DNA from: Balneolaceae bacterium
GTDB taxonomy: Bacteria > Bacteroidota > Rhodothermia > Balneolales > Balneolaceae
DNA length: 64,000 nt
Assembly: GCA_034521495.1 (NCBI GenBank)
Contig: JAXHMK010000009.1
Coordinates: 1-64,000 of the forward strand
Direction: 5' to 3'
In this document: positions 36,344 through 47,135 of the stretch, piece by piece
Numbering within the stretch: position 1 is the stretch's first letter
Layout: the number at the start of each line of letters is the position of its first letter
Notes under the pieces: generated by a model
What the model was told of the DNA's origin: nothing
Databases searched by the model: none
The model's input: only the letters and a program-made list of their open reading frames with translations
Translations under genes and position numbers: made by a program

Positions 36344-36440
36344 GACAAAAATGGCCAAATTATTATATGTGGGAACAAATTAGGTTGAGTGCTATATTTC
36401 AGAATACAACAATCAATTTCTGAGCTATTTAGATGTTTTC

Positions 36441-39428
36441 ATGAGTAGAAACCTAATTTCAATCTCCATTTTCGTTTTTCTGCTGATCTGTGCCGGTACA
36501 GGTGCTGCCCAAAATCAACAGAACTCTCCCGATGAAACATTTCAAACCGGCCTTACACTGTTCGAGAAAGGTCTGTTTACTGAGTCCATTCCCTACTTTG
36601 AAAGAGTAACCGAGCAGGGTTCGAATTCGCTTATCAAGGAAACAGCTGCGTACTACCGGGCGCGTGCGCTTATCAGGATCGACTCTACCGGCACGAACCG
36701 GTATGTAGATGATTTTCTCCAGGCTCATCCCGGCAGCAACCAGACAGCAGTTCTGCTGAGAGATGTAGCAGAAAAACATCTGAAAGCAAAAAATTACGAA
36801 GAGGCGATCCGCCGAATGGATGAAGCTCTGAATTTTCCACAGACGTATGATGATAAAGCTGAGTTATATTACACGCTTGGGGAAACGGCTGCTGAAGCGG
36901 GTAATTTTGACCTGGCCCGAGATTATTTCCTGGAACTGGATGATACGCACAGCAGAAGTGTTTGGGCGCCGAGGGCACTCTATGCACGTGGACGGCTCTT
37001 TCTCGAAGAGGAAAATTATCCGCAAGCGTCACAGGCATTTGAATTGTTGAGAGAACGGCATCCCCGGAATGCTATGACCCGGAGGATTGGTACGGCTTTA
37101 GGAGAATCCTATTATCAGCAGAGGAAATTTGAAGAAGCGATTGAAGCTTTCCTCGATGCTCTGCCTTACCTGGATGATGAAAACCGGGCCAAAGCTGTAT
37201 ATCTGACTGCAGAAAGTTACAACGCTTTGAATAACTACGAAGATGCCACAAGATTTTACCGGCGATATCTGAATTCAATTGATGACCCGGAACAATCCCG
37301 CATTGCTCACTATGGACTCGGTTGGGTGTTCCATAAACAAGATATTTACCACTGGGCGGCTCGGTCGTTTGGGGAAGCTTCTTCGGGAGACGATGAGATT
37401 GCGATCAAAGCTCAATATTACGAAGCTGTCAACCAAAAACTGGCGGGCCGTTATGAGGAAGCATTGGAATCATTCCGGGAGTTTGGTGAACGGTTTCAAG
37501 AAGGTTTATTCCAGGAACAGGCAAGGTTTGAGTGGGCGATAACAGCGTTTGAAATGGGGTTGTACAATGAGGCGATTGAAGTTCTTCTGCCGCTTGCACG
37601 TGAATATGAAACACTGGAAAACCCGGGACAGATTCTAACATTTTTAGGAGAAGTGTACTACGCCAATAACGAATACACGCGTTCGATGGAAACCTTTCAG
37701 CTTGCCGAAGAGATGACAGATTTAGATCCGGCATTGAAGCGGCAGGCAAGATTTCAGCTGGCATGGGTACTTTACTATAACCAAGCCTATGCGCAGGCCC
37801 AGCCAGACTTTGAACGGGTTCATAATGAGGCACCGGATTCTGAATTGGGCAGTGAAGCCCTGTTCTGGAGTGCTGATGCCAATTTTCAGATTCAAGAATA
37901 TGGTCGGGCTGCACAACAGTTCGATGCATTCATTCGGCAATATCCGGATCATGAATTGGTTGGAGCAGCCAAATACAGTTTGGGTTGGACCTATTTTAAA
38001 ATGGGTGATTTTGCCAATGCCACCGCTCCGTTAATCGATTTTTTGAATAATTACGAACCACCGCCAATTGTGCTTTTTCCGTATGAAACGGATACCAGGC
38101 TTCGGATTGGGGATGCTTTCTTTGCACAAGGAGAGTATCAACAAGCACTTGAATATTACCGGGCCACTATTGGTGCCGAACCGGGAGGCGATTATGCGAT
38201 GTACCAGGTTGCGAACAGTTTTTATCGGATGAACCGGAATTTTGAGGCAGTCACTGAATTTCGGCGGTTACTCAGAATCTATCCCTTTAGTAGCTTGCGG
38301 GAACAAGCGGCTTATAATATTGCGTATGTATACCTGAATACGGGGAATTATGATCAGGCGATCGAAGAGTTTCAGTCGGTAATCTCCAGGTACCCTGATA
38401 CTGAATGGGCAGCCCGGGCACAGTACAATATTGGTGATTCTTATTACAATGCGGGTCAATACCAGGAGGCCATTGAAGCTTACCGAACCGTTCTGGAAGA
38501 ATATCCCAGGAGTGATTATATCATCGAAGCAATAGACGGAATTGAGTATGCGCAACTATCCGCTGGAAATGAAGATACCAGCACAGATGTACTTGAAGAC
38601 TTTTTAGGTGATAATCCAACATCTACGACGGCAGACCGATTAAGATTTCGCCAGGCTGAAAATGTATTTCGGACTGGAAATTATGAAGCAGCCGTACGCG
38701 AATTTCGTCAATATTTAAGAGTTACCAACAATCGCGAGTTGATGCCTGATGCTTATTATAATCTGGCAGATGCCTATACCCGAACGGATAGCCTGGCACA
38801 AGCATCGGATGTTCTTCAAACACTGGTGAATGAATTTCCCAATTCTGAGCAAACTGCGCCGGCGCTTGCCGAACTTGGCCGGATTCAAAACGAGATGGGC
38901 AACTACAATCAATCACTGCAATACTTTCAACAGTTGCTGGAGAAAGATGAACGATACCAGCAGGAAGCGTACCTCGGCATTGCAAACGCTCAATTAGAAC
39001 TTGGAAATATAAATGAGGCCCGACAGAATTTTGAACGTGTGCTGTCTATCAATTCAGAAAACGGTGCAGCCAGAGTTGGGCTTGGTAAAGTTCTTATGCA
39101 AGACGGCAGACACGATGAAGCCCGGCGATTCTTCCAGTTGGTTGTAGAAAATAATACAACAGAAATCGGTGCAGAAGCTCAATATTTGTTGGGCGAGTCG
39201 TATCTGGCAGAGGGTGACAGGGAATCTGCATTAGAGGCTTTTTCTCGAGTAAGTGTACTCTTTGAAGCATTTTCTGTATGGGTAGCCGAAGCTCAATACA
39301 AAACGGCAGAAATTTATATTCGCCAGGGAGATCGCGGGCAAGCCCTGAACCTGCTCAATTCTATCGTAGAAACATATCCTGATACTCCCGGGGCTCAAAA
39401 AGCAAGACGTTTACTGCAATCCAATTAA
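36441..39428 (+). CDS. Secreted TPR-repeat protein, 995 residues
   Basis: A signal peptide covers about residues 1-23 (ISIFVFLLICAGTGAAQ). The rest is an array of about 20 or more tetratricopeptide repeats, for example YDQAIEEFQSVISRYPDTEW followed by AARAQYNIGDSYYNAGQYQE and GNYEAAVREFRQYLRVTNNR. No enzyme domain is present. Such long periplasmic TPR solenoids serve as scaffolds for outer-membrane or secretion complexes. The gene lies about 100 bases after the CBS gene and ends three bases before aroA, so it may be co-transcribed with aroA. The specific partner is unknown. Confidence 0.85.
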   Translation: MSRNLISISIFVFLLICAGTGAAQNQQNSPDETFQTGLTLFEKGLFTESIPYFERVTEQGSNSLIKETAAYYRARALIRIDSTGTNRYVDDFLQAHPGSNQTAVLLRDVAEKHLKAKNYEEAIRRMDEALNFPQTYDDKAELYYTLGETAAEAGNFDLARDYFLELDDTHSRSVWAPRALYARGRLFLEEENYPQASQAFELLRERHPRNAMTRRIGTALGESYYQQRKFEEAIEAFLDALPYLDDENRAKAVYLTAESYNALNNYEDATRFYRRYLNSIDDPEQSRIAHYGLGWVFHKQDIYHWAARSFGEASSGDDEIAIKAQYYEAVNQKLAGRYEEALESFREFGERFQEGLFQEQARFEWAITAFEMGLYNEAIEVLLPLAREYETLENPGQILTFLGEVYYANNEYTRSMETFQLAEEMTDLDPALKRQARFQLAWVLYYNQAYAQAQPDFERVHNEAPDSELGSEALFWSADANFQIQEYGRAAQQFDAFIRQYPDHELVGAAKYSLGWTYFKMGDFANATAPLIDFLNNYEPPPIVLFPYETDTRLRIGDAFFAQGEYQQALEYYRATIGAEPGGDYAMYQVANSFYRMNRNFEAVTEFRRLLRIYPFSSLREQAAYNIAYVYLNTGNYDQAIEEFQSVISRYPDTEWAARAQYNIGDSYYNAGQYQEAIEAYRTVLEEYPRSDYIIEAIDGIEYAQLSAGNEDTSTDVLEDFLGDNPTSTTADRLRFRQAENVFRTGNYEAAVREFRQYLRVTNNRELMPDAYYNLADAYTRTDSLAQASDVLQTLVNEFPNSEQTAPALAELGRIQNEMGNYNQSLQYFQQLLEKDERYQQEAYLGIANAQLELGNINEARQNFERVLSINSENGAARVGLGKVLMQDGRHDEARRFFQLVVENNTTEIGAEAQYLLGESYLAEGDRESALEAFSRVSVLFEAFSVWVAEAQYKTAEIYIRQGDRGQALNLLNSIVETYPDTPGAQKARRLLQSN

Positions 39429-39431
39429 ATC

Positions 39432-40727
39432 ATGAAAAAAGCTGTTCACCCGGTAGCCAGGCTATCCGGAAACATTGTACCACCCCCCGACAAATCTATT
39501 TCTCACCGATCCGCCATGTTCGCGGCGCTGTCATCCGAGGATAGCCTCATCCAAAACTACTCTTCTGCGGCAGATCCGCAAAGTACCCTTGAGTGTTTAA
39601 GACAGTTGGGCGTGAAGGTGCATCAAAATGGCTCAACTGTAAAAGTTTCGGGTGTTGGAAGAGATGGTTTTCAAGAACCAGACAAACCGCTGGATTGCGG
39701 AAATTCCGGTACAACGATGCGTTTGCTGAGCGGAATTGTAGCCGGAGCCGGAGTGAAGTGCAGTATGATTGGTGATGAATCTCTCTCCGCACGAACCATG
39801 AAACGAATTATCGATCCGCTGCAAAAAATGGGTTGCAAGATTGATGGAAAAGAGGGGGTTTATGCACCGCTTGAAATCGATCCGCATGACGGAGTAAAAG
39901 GAATGAGATATCCCTTGCCGATTGCCAGTGCTCAACTTAAATCATGCGTCTTGCTGGCGGGATTGTTCGGCGAAGAGCCGACCGAAGTGATTGAAGATGT
40001 ATTGAGCCGAGATCACACCGAACGGCTTCTTCAACTGGAAACAGAACCGTATGGATCGGGCAAAATTATTCGAAGCAGCTGGGATCATGTTATCCCACCG
40101 CAAAATTATAGTGTGCCCGGTGATTTTTCCGCAGCCGCTTTTTGGCTGGTAGCCGGTTCCATCCATAAAAATGCAGAGATCAATCTGAATGGAGTTGGTG
40201 TTAACCCAAGCCGTGATGCAGTTTACCATATCCTTGAGGAGATGGGTGCTTCATTCAAAAAGACAAACAATCGGCTGGCTGGAAAAGAACCTGTGTCCGA
40301 TCTCTATGTAGAATCTTCAGATCTTCAACCGATCAATCTGAATCCGGCGCTTATACCCAACTGTATCGACGAACTTCCAATCCTGATGGTAGCCATGTGC
40401 TTTGCTGAAGGAACATCTGTTATAACCGGGGCTGAAGAACTTCGGCATAAGGAAACCGACAGACTCTCGGCTATGGCTGAGATTTTGAATTTAGCCGGGG
40501 CAGATGTAGAGCTTCAAAAAGATGGAATGATCATTCACGGAAAGAGAGATTTTAAGCCGGCATCAGCTACCTATCCTACCTATCACGATCACCGCATGGC
40601 CATGGCAGCAGCCGTGCTTGCTACCAAGGGAACTGACACCTCTGCAATTACTCATGCAGATTGTACTGCCATCTCTTATCCAAATTTTTGGAATCATCTG
40701 CAGACTTTAAGTGATTCTGCGATCTAA
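39432..40727 (+). CDS. aroA: 3-phosphoshikimate 1-carboxyvinyltransferase
   Basis: The 431-residue EPSP synthase has the expected motifs: DKSISHRSAMFAALSS at the N-terminus, LDCGNSGTTMRLLSGIVAGA (signature 1), LPIASAQLKSCVLLAGLF and the C-terminal KETDRLSAMAEILN (signature 2). It joins shikimate-3-phosphate and phosphoenolpyruvate in aromatic amino acid synthesis. The length is normal. No other shikimate genes are in the window. Confidence 0.95.
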   Translation: MKKAVHPVARLSGNIVPPPDKSISHRSAMFAALSSEDSLIQNYSSAADPQSTLECLRQLGVKVHQNGSTVKVSGVGRDGFQEPDKPLDCGNSGTTMRLLSGIVAGAGVKCSMIGDESLSARTMKRIIDPLQKMGCKIDGKEGVYAPLEIDPHDGVKGMRYPLPIASAQLKSCVLLAGLFGEEPTEVIEDVLSRDHTERLLQLETEPYGSGKIIRSSWDHVIPPQNYSVPGDFSAAAFWLVAGSIHKNAEINLNGVGVNPSRDAVYHILEEMGASFKKTNNRLAGKEPVSDLYVESSDLQPINLNPALIPNCIDELPILMVAMCFAEGTSVITGAEELRHKETDRLSAMAEILNLAGADVELQKDGMIIHGKRDFKPASATYPTYHDHRMAMAAAVLATKGTDTSAITHADCTAISYPNFWNHLQTLSDSAI

Positions 40728-40839
40728 ACTGGCATGAGGTCACATTTCTAAGGTTTTCTATGTCAATACGTCAGTGAAGTATCGGCCCGGGATACGTTGG
40801 CATTGAGGTTGCTAAACATATAGTAAAAATGGTGAAAAA

Positions 40840-41271
40840 ATGAGCAATCTGAATATTGACATAGAAAAACAACTTTCAAGACTCGGCAAAGATATCCAGG
40901 GTTTTGTTGAACGAATGGTTCCGCTGAATGTGGAAGCAGGAGATTTTAAACCCGATTGTGATATCGTTGAAAGTGAAAACTTGTATTCACTTTATATGGA
41001 TCTGCCGGGTATGAAAAAGAAAGAGATTAGCATCACCTTGAAAGACAGAATTCTCACTGTAAGTGGCGAGCGAGAACTGTTTCTTGAAGATGATGAAATA
41101 TTGAAACGTTCAGAAAGAACTCAGGGATCTTTTTCACGATCATTTGCACTCCCTGAAAATGCAGATGTATCATCTGTAACCGCCACATTTAAGGATGGGG
41201 TGCTCCATGTGAAAATTTCAAAAACAGGGTTGGAAAGCGATGACGATTCGCAATCCATTCCCATTAAGTAA
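40840..41271 (+). CDS. Small heat-shock protein (Hsp20/alpha-crystallin)
   Basis: The 143-residue protein has the alpha-crystallin domain from about residue 45: DCDIVESENLYSLYMDLPGM, KKKEISITLKDRILTVSGER, FSRSFALPENADVSSVTATF and DGVLHVKISKTG, ending in IPIK with an IXI-like tail. It holds unfolding proteins in the cytoplasm. It lies 45 bases before dnaK, which suggests a heat-shock unit. No CIRCE palindrome was found upstream. Confidence 0.92.
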   Translation: MSNLNIDIEKQLSRLGKDIQGFVERMVPLNVEAGDFKPDCDIVESENLYSLYMDLPGMKKKEISITLKDRILTVSGERELFLEDDEILKRSERTQGSFSRSFALPENADVSSVTATFKDGVLHVKISKTGLESDDDSQSIPIK

Positions 41272-41316
41272 GAATTTTAAAACGAATAAAAATTAAGACA
41301 AGATAGGTAGATTATT

Positions 41317-43269
41317 ATGGGTAAGATTATTGGAATTGACTTAGGTACTACAAACTCGTGCGTTGCCGTAATGGAAGGGAACGAGCCAGTAGTTATCCAG
41401 AATTCGGAGGGTGGAAGAACAACTCCTTCAGTCGTCGCTTTTTCTAAAGATGGCGAGCGATTGGTTGGTGCTCCCGCCAAAAGACAGGCTATTACAAATC
41501 CTGATAAAACCGTTTCCTCTATTAAGAGATTTATGGGGCGGATGTATAATGAGGTCAAAGAAGAAATTGACCAGGTATCATACAAGGTGGTAAAGTCTGA
41601 TGATGACAACACCGCCCGGGTTCAAATTGAAGACAGAAAATATGCCCCGCAGGAGATCTCTGCGATGGTACTTCAAAAAATGAAGCAAACCGCAGAGGAG
41701 TATCTCGGTGAGAAAGTAACGGAAGCTGTTATTACAGTGCCGGCTTACTTTAACGATGCACAGCGTAAGGCAACTCAGGAAGCCGGGAAAATTGCCGGAC
41801 TTGAAGTAAAACGAATTATTAACGAGCCAACAGCTGCATCACTTGCATACGGTCTCGATAAAAAAGAAAAAGATCAAACCATCATTGTGTATGACTTTGG
41901 TGGCGGAACGTTTGACGTATCTGTTCTGGATCTCGGTGAAGGTGTTTTTGAAGTAAAATCATCTGCCGGTGATACCCACCTTGGTGGTGACGACTTCGAC
42001 CAGAGAATTATTAAATATCTGGCTTCTGAATTTAAAAAAGATGAAGGCATTGATCTGAAAGAAGATCCAATGGCGATGCAGCGATTGAAAGATGCCGCTG
42101 AGAAAGCCAAAATTGAGCTTTCCAGTTCTCAGAAAACAAATGTAAACCTGCCGTTTATTACTGCAACGGATTCAGGACCGAAGCACCTGAACATCGACCT
42201 TACTCGAGCCAAGTTTGAGCAATTGGTTGATGATCTTGTGAAGAAAACCATTCAACCGTGTGAGAAAGCACTGAAGGATGCAGGTATTTCCAAAAACGAT
42301 ATTCATGAAGTTATCCTGGTTGGTGGTTCAACCCGAATCCCGAAAATTCAGGAAGTTGTGAAAGAGTTCTTCGGGAAAGATCCAAGCAAAGGTGTAAATC
42401 CCGATGAGGTTGTAGCTGTAGGTGCTGCTATACAGGGTGGAGTTATGACAGGAGATGTTGACGATGTAGTTCTCCTCGACGTAACACCGCTTACACTTGG
42501 TATTGAAACACTGGGTGGCGTAATGACGAACCTGATTGAATCCAACACAACGATACCGACCAGCAAGAAAGAAACATTCTCTACAGCTGCGGACAATCAA
42601 ACCAGTGTTGAGATTCACGTACTGCAGGGTGAACGTGCCAAAGCTCAGGATAACAGAACGCTTGGCCGATTCCACCTTGACGGAATTCCACCGGCACCAC
42701 GCGGTGTACCACAGATTGAAGTTACATTCGATATGGATGCAAACGGTGTGCTGAACGTAAGTGCAAAAGATAAAGGCACCGGAAAAGAGCAAAGTATTCG
42801 AATTGAATCTTCTTCAGGATTGAGCGAAGATGAGATAGAGAAAATGAAAAAAGCTGCCGAGGAGCATGCCGAGGAAGACAAGAAAGTCAAAGAGAGAATC
42901 GAAACTCTCAACAAGGCAGACTCCCTTATCTTTTCAACAAGAAAGCAGCTTGAAGAGCACGAAGATAAGATCTCAGAAGACAGTAAACAGAAGATCGAAG
43001 ATGCCCTGACGAAACTTGAGGAAGCTCATGAGCAGGAAAATATCGACGAACTTGAACCTGCAATGGAAGAGTTGAACCAGGTTTGGGCAGCTGCTTCTCA
43101 AGAGATCTATCAGGCTTCTGAAGCTCAGCAACAACCTGGTGCAGGTGCCGGAGCAGAAGGCGGTCCGTCACAAAACGGATCAGGTGAAAGCGAAGGATCT
43201 GCTGAAGGGGATGATGCTGTAGATGCCGACTTCGAAGTTGTGGATGAAGACGAAGACGATAAGAAGTAA
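41317..43269 (+). CDS. dnaK: Chaperone DnaK (Hsp70)
   Basis: The 650-residue protein starts [20 protein letters not shown]. It has the Hsp70 phosphate motifs [19 protein letters not shown] and [20 protein letters not shown], then the substrate-binding domain ([20 protein letters not shown]) and a helical lid. The C-terminal tail is acidic and Gly/Ser-rich (EDEDDKK). It is an ATP-driven folding chaperone in the cytoplasm. dnaJ and grpE are not adjacent. A hairpin terminator follows. Confidence 0.97.
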   Translation: MGKIIGIDLGTTNSCVAVMEGNEPVVIQNSEGGRTTPSVVAFSKDGERLVGAPAKRQAITNPDKTVSSIKRFMGRMYNEVKEEIDQVSYKVVKSDDDNTARVQIEDRKYAPQEISAMVLQKMKQTAEEYLGEKVTEAVITVPAYFNDAQRKATQEAGKIAGLEVKRIINEPTAASLAYGLDKKEKDQTIIVYDFGGGTFDVSVLDLGEGVFEVKSSAGDTHLGGDDFDQRIIKYLASEFKKDEGIDLKEDPMAMQRLKDAAEKAKIELSSSQKTNVNLPFITATDSGPKHLNIDLTRAKFEQLVDDLVKKTIQPCEKALKDAGISKNDIHEVILVGGSTRIPKIQEVVKEFFGKDPSKGVNPDEVVAVGAAIQGGVMTGDVDDVVLLDVTPLTLGIETLGGVMTNLIESNTTIPTSKKETFSTAADNQTSVEIHVLQGERAKAQDNRTLGRFHLDGIPPAPRGVPQIEVTFDMDANGVLNVSAKDKGTGKEQSIRIESSSGLSEDEIEKMKKAAEEHAEEDKKVKERIETLNKADSLIFSTRKQLEEHEDKISEDSKQKIEDALTKLEEAHEQENIDELEPAMEELNQVWAAASQEIYQASEAQQQPGAGAGAEGGPSQNGSGESEGSAEGDDAVDADFEVVDEDEDDKK

Positions 43270-43297
43270 GCATTATTGATTCCCTGAATATAATTGA

Positions 43298-43336
43298 AAG
43301 CCCTCTGTTATATCTACAGGGGGCTTTTTCTTTTTT
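43298..43336 (+). terminator. Rho-independent terminator after dnaK
   Basis: The stem AAAGCCCTCTG pairs with CAGGGGGCTTT (one wobble), with a 9-base loop, and is followed by a T run (TTTTTCTTTTTT). It lies about 30 bases after the dnaK stop. Confidence 0.85.
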
Positions 43337-43392
43337 ATAAGCTCATCATAAAAATTGTATTTTATGGCTTATCAAATTACTGATTGTGCATT

Positions 43393-44970
43393 GTGAGTTT
43401 TACAGTTAAAAATACTGATTTTTTGATTGTCGGTAGTGGAGCTGCCGGTTTAAATGCCGCTCTTGAGGCAGCCAAATATGGCGAGGTATTTCTTGTTACT
43501 AAGTCTACCCTGGATGAAAGCAGCAGTTACTGGGCTCAGGGAGGTGTGGCAGCCGTTCTTGAAGAGTCCGATTCGTATGAAAATCATATTTCTGATACGC
43601 TGGAAGCAGGCCGGGGATATTGCAACCGGGAAGCAGTGGAAATTTTGGTAAAAGAGGGATCTGAAAGAGTTAAAGAGCTGATTGATAAAGGAATGCCTTT
43701 TGAAAGAACAGGCGGCCATTTAAACCTTGGGATGGAAGGCGGCCACTCAAATCGACGAATTTTACATGCGAACGGTGCCGCAACCGGGAAAGCTCTGGTG
43801 GATTTTTTAATCTCTAATATCCAGGAAAACGATCGGATTACTGTTGCAGAAAATGTATTTGTGTATGATTTAATCAGTGAAGAGAACCGATGCTTTGGAG
43901 CTCTTGCTTATCTTTATGAAGAGAATAAAGTTCTGCAGATCCAGAGTAAGGCAACAGTTCTGGCCACGGGCGGCTATTCAGGTTTATACACCAGAACAAC
44001 CAATCCACATACGTCGACCGGAGATGGTTTATGGCTTGCTCTCAATCATGGAGCGATTTTAAAAGACCTGGAGTTTATCCAGTTTCATCCAACTGTATTT
44101 TATAGCTCAAATGGAGAGGGATTTCTGATTAGTGAAGCCGTTCGCGGGGAAGGTGCCAGGCTTTACAATACTTCCGGCGAGCGATTTATGGAGAAATATC
44201 CGAATGGTGAATTATCGCCCCGCGATGTAGTATCGAGAGAAATATTTAATCAAATTTCGGAGCAGGATAAAGACTTTGTGTTTCTTGATTTGACCCATCT
44301 GGACGATTCAAAAATCAGAGATCGATTTCCGGGATTGATCAAAAGGATTGAAGATCGTGGAATTGATATCACGAAAGAGGGGATTCCGGTGGCTCCTGCA
44401 GCACACTATTGTATCGGCGGAATTGAAACCGATTTGGATGGACAAACAAATATTGAGGGTCTTTACGCTGCCGGGGAAGTTGCGGCAACAGGCGTGCATG
44501 GTGCCAATCGCCTGGCGAGCAATTCTCTGCTTGAATGCCTTGTATTTAGCAAACGTGCAATCGAGCATGCAAGTAGTTTAAGTGAGAGCAACCGGATGAT
44601 TGGTATTACAATGAAACCGTTTACGCTTTCTCCGGATTTAGAAGAGCCATTTATGGTTCAGAAGAAAACCGTTACATCTCTGTTGAATCGTTTTGCGGGG
44701 ATTGAGCGCGATGACTCCGGCTTGCACCAGGCGTTTGATCAGATCAGCCACGAACTTAAATCACCTCTTTATCATCAGGGAAATGAATATTTCTTTTTGC
44801 GGATGAAGGAGATGGTAAATATTGCTGAGTTGATTGTTGTAGGGGCCTTGAACAGGAAAGAGAGCCGGGGTGTGCATTTTAGAAAAGATTTTCCCGAACC
44901 GGACGATTCTTACAAAGAACCAATGCGATTTTATAAAAACCGTTACAACAAAGTTCAGGCTGTTTCATGA
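43393..44970 (+). CDS. nadB: L-aspartate oxidase
   Basis: About 525 residues from the GTG at 43393; an upstream TTG would add three residues. The FAD-binding motif is DFLIVGSGAAGLNAALEA. Flavoprotein segments follow: SSYWAQGGVAAVL, RRILHANGAATGKALVDFLI, LEFIQFHPTVFY and LYAAGEVAATGVHGANRLAS. The enzyme oxidises aspartate to iminoaspartate, the first step of de novo NAD synthesis. It overlaps nadC by four bases, and nadA follows after a repeat. Confidence 0.93.
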   Translation: MSFTVKNTDFLIVGSGAAGLNAALEAAKYGEVFLVTKSTLDESSSYWAQGGVAAVLEESDSYENHISDTLEAGRGYCNREAVEILVKEGSERVKELIDKGMPFERTGGHLNLGMEGGHSNRRILHANGAATGKALVDFLISNIQENDRITVAENVFVYDLISEENRCFGALAYLYEENKVLQIQSKATVLATGGYSGLYTRTTNPHTSTGDGLWLALNHGAILKDLEFIQFHPTVFYSSNGEGFLISEAVRGEGARLYNTSGERFMEKYPNGELSPRDVVSREIFNQISEQDKDFVFLDLTHLDDSKIRDRFPGLIKRIEDRGIDITKEGIPVAPAAHYCIGGIETDLDGQTNIEGLYAAGEVAATGVHGANRLASNSLLECLVFSKRAIEHASSLSESNRMIGITMKPFTLSPDLEEPFMVQKKTVTSLLNRFAGIERDDSGLHQAFDQISHELKSPLYHQGNEYFFLRMKEMVNIAELIVVGALNRKESRGVHFRKDFPEPDDSYKEPMRFYKNRYNKVQAVS

Positions 44971-45821
44971 TTTTTACTGAAGTTTCAAACAAGGATTGGC
45001 TTGATGATCTTATCGACGTAGCACTGGCAGAAGATATTGGTGGCGGCGATGTGACTACAGATGCAATTATAGATGATCAGAAGAAAGCCAAAGCAGTATG
45101 GGTGGCTAAACAGGATGGAGTTGTTACGGGATTAAATGTTGCAAAATTTGTCTTCCAAAAACTGGATGAAAAGATGAACTGGAAACCGCTTATTAAGGAT
45201 CCTGCTCCAGTTAAAAATGGTGATTTGATTGTTGAAATTACCGGAAATTGCAGATCTATTTTAACAGCAGAACGAACGGCATTAAATCTTGCTCAGCGTA
45301 TGTCCGGTATTGCCACAAAAACGGCTGAGATTGTGAAGGAACTGGATGGATTTTCAACAAAAATTTTAGACACCAGAAAGACAGTCCCCGGATTGCGAAG
45401 ACTTGATAAAATGGCCGTTGAAGCGGGTGGCGGTACAAATCACCGCATGGGACTGTACGATTTGGCAATGATTAAAGACAATCATATAGAAGCTGCTGGC
45501 AGCATTGCGGCGGCTGTTAAGCGGGTACGGTCAGATAATCCCGATATCAGAATTGAAGTGGAAACCACGAATATTGATCAGGTTGGGGAAGCTTTGGATG
45601 CAGGGGCAGATATTATTATGCTTGACAACATGAGTTTAGTTGATATGCGTAAAGCTGTTGATGTTATCGGGAATCGTGCACAAACAGAAGCTTCCGGCAA
45701 CATTACAAAAGGCAATATTCGTGAAGTTGCTGATACCGGAGTCAATTTTATCTCGGTTGGTGCGTTAACTCATTCCGTCAAGGCATTTGATATCAGCCAG
45801 CGAATCACAGAAATTTTTTAA
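44967..45821 (+). CDS. nadC: Nicotinate-nucleotide pyrophosphorylase (carboxylating)
   Basis: The 284-residue protein is NadC over its full length: ALAEDIGGGDVTTDAI, ERTALNLAQRMSGIAT, KILDTRKTVPGLRRLDKMAV, HRMGLYDLAMIKDNHI and IEVETTNIDQVGEALDAGAD. It turns quinolinate and PRPP into nicotinate mononucleotide with loss of CO2. The start overlaps the nadB stop by four bases, giving translational coupling. Confidence 0.95.
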   Translation: MIFTEVSNKDWLDDLIDVALAEDIGGGDVTTDAIIDDQKKAKAVWVAKQDGVVTGLNVAKFVFQKLDEKMNWKPLIKDPAPVKNGDLIVEITGNCRSILTAERTALNLAQRMSGIATKTAEIVKELDGFSTKILDTRKTVPGLRRLDKMAVEAGGGTNHRMGLYDLAMIKDNHIEAAGSIAAAVKRVRSDNPDIRIEVETTNIDQVGEALDAGADIIMLDNMSLVDMRKAVDVIGNRAQTEASGNITKGNIREVADTGVNFISVGALTHSVKAFDISQRITEIF

Positions 45822-45848
45822 TTAAGTGACCTTGAAGAGTGCAAAGGA

Positions 45849-46006
45849 GACTTTCAAAAAAAAGGATGTTTTAATAATCTCAGAACTCAATTTTGTCATG
45901 CCGGACCCCGATCCGGTATCTCCATATTTGATTGAAGATTGGAGATTCTGTCCCAAGGACTCCTTTGGAGAATCGAGTTCAGAATGACATCCTTTTTTGG
46001 ACAGTC
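45849..46006. repeat. Family B inverted-end repeat between nadC and nadA
   Basis: The ends are inverted: GACTTTCAAAAAAAAGGATG at the left and CATCCTTTTTTGGACAGTC at the right. The core has a GACCCCGATCCGGTATCTCC segment and self-complementary stretches. A partial relative (GATCCTTTTTGGACAGC) lies at 27285-27301. No gene is inside. An imperfect hairpin (CTTCAGGGATCCCGG and CTGGGAACGCTTGAAG) follows near 46050-46090. Confidence 0.65.
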
Positions 46007-46115
46007 TCACAAGGTACTTCAAGAGTTACGCTTTTAGCATAAATGCGAACGCTTCAGGGATCCCGGAAAAGTTCTGGGAACGCTTGAAGGTTTTTACAAT
46101 ATCACAATTACAAAT

Positions 46116-47066
46116 ATGGAAACCGTAGTAAACGAAGATTTAACCACCGAAATTCTTGAGCTTAAGGAGCAGCGAAATGCTGTAATCCTGGCTCATAACT
46201 ATCAAATTCCCGAAATTCAGGATATAGCAGATTATGTTGGCGATTCGCTGGGATTATCTCATCAGGCCGCTGAAGCAGAGGAAGATGTAATTGTCTTTTG
46301 TGGCGTTCACTTTATGGCCGAAACCGCATCGATCATCTCACCGGATAAAACCGTTTTAATTCCGGATCTCGAGGCAGGTTGCTCGCTGGCTGACAGTATC
46401 ACAGTTGATCAGCTCAGGGAGTGGAAAGCTCAACATCCCGGAGCCGTTGTGGTTTCGTATGTGAATACTACAGCAGCAGTGAAATCCGAAAGTGATTACT
46501 GCTGCACGTCATCGAATGCGGTGGGTATTGTGGAGTCAATTCCCGAAGATAAAGAGATTCTGTTTTTACCGGATAAATTCTTGGGAGCCTATGTGGAGAT
46601 GATCACCGGCCGCGAGCTAAATATCTGGGAAGGAGCCTGCCATGTGCATGAGAGAATTGGTGAATTAAACCTTGCCGAGAAACAGAAGGAATATCCCGAT
46701 GCAGAAATATTGATTCATCCGGAATGTGGTTGTTCAACATCCTGTATGATGAAATCTGCTATGTATTTTGATTGTAAAGACGGTCATGTGCACTCCACGA
46801 GTGGTATGTTGAATCGTGCGAAGGAATCGGAAGCAGAAGAATTTGTAGTGGCAACAGAGACCGGAATTCTTCACCGAATGGAGAAGGAAAATCCCGGGAA
46901 GAAATTCTATGCAGCCAACGAAGAATCCGTTTGTGATTACATGAAGATGATTACGCTCGATAATCTTCGCGATGCGCTCAAATACAAACAGTTTGAAGTG
47001 AAGGTTCCGAAAGAGCTGGCCGAAAAAGCCAAAGTACCGATCGATCGGATGCTGCAGGTAGGGTAA
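46116..47066 (+). CDS. nadA: Quinolinate synthase
   Basis: The 316-residue protein shows the NadA pattern: AVILAHNYQIPEIQDIADYV, VFCGVHFMAETASIISPDKT, CCTSSNAVGIVESIP and HPECGCSTSCM, which provide the Cys residues for the [4Fe-4S] cluster, and a C-terminal ATETGILHRMEKENPGK. It condenses iminoaspartate with dihydroxyacetone phosphate to quinolinate. Together with nadB and nadC this completes the de novo route to NAMN. It is separated from nadC by about 290 bases of repeat sequence, so it may have its own promoter. Confidence 0.95.
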   Translation: METVVNEDLTTEILELKEQRNAVILAHNYQIPEIQDIADYVGDSLGLSHQAAEAEEDVIVFCGVHFMAETASIISPDKTVLIPDLEAGCSLADSITVDQLREWKAQHPGAVVVSYVNTTAAVKSESDYCCTSSNAVGIVESIPEDKEILFLPDKFLGAYVEMITGRELNIWEGACHVHERIGELNLAEKQKEYPDAEILIHPECGCSTSCMMKSAMYFDCKDGHVHSTSGMLNRAKESEAEEFVVATETGILHRMEKENPGKKFYAANEESVCDYMKMITLDNLRDALKYKQFEVKVPKELAEKAKVPIDRMLQVG

Positions 47067-47135
47067 TATGCAAACATCTGAGTTGACTCAGGATACCTGA
47101 CAATACGATGTGAGATTCTGAATCAAGTATACTCG

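Noticed and set aside
40728-41316. CIRCE heat-shock operator before hsp20 and dnaK
   Set aside because: No TTAGCACTC-N9-GAGTGCTAA palindrome or near match is present in either upstream region.
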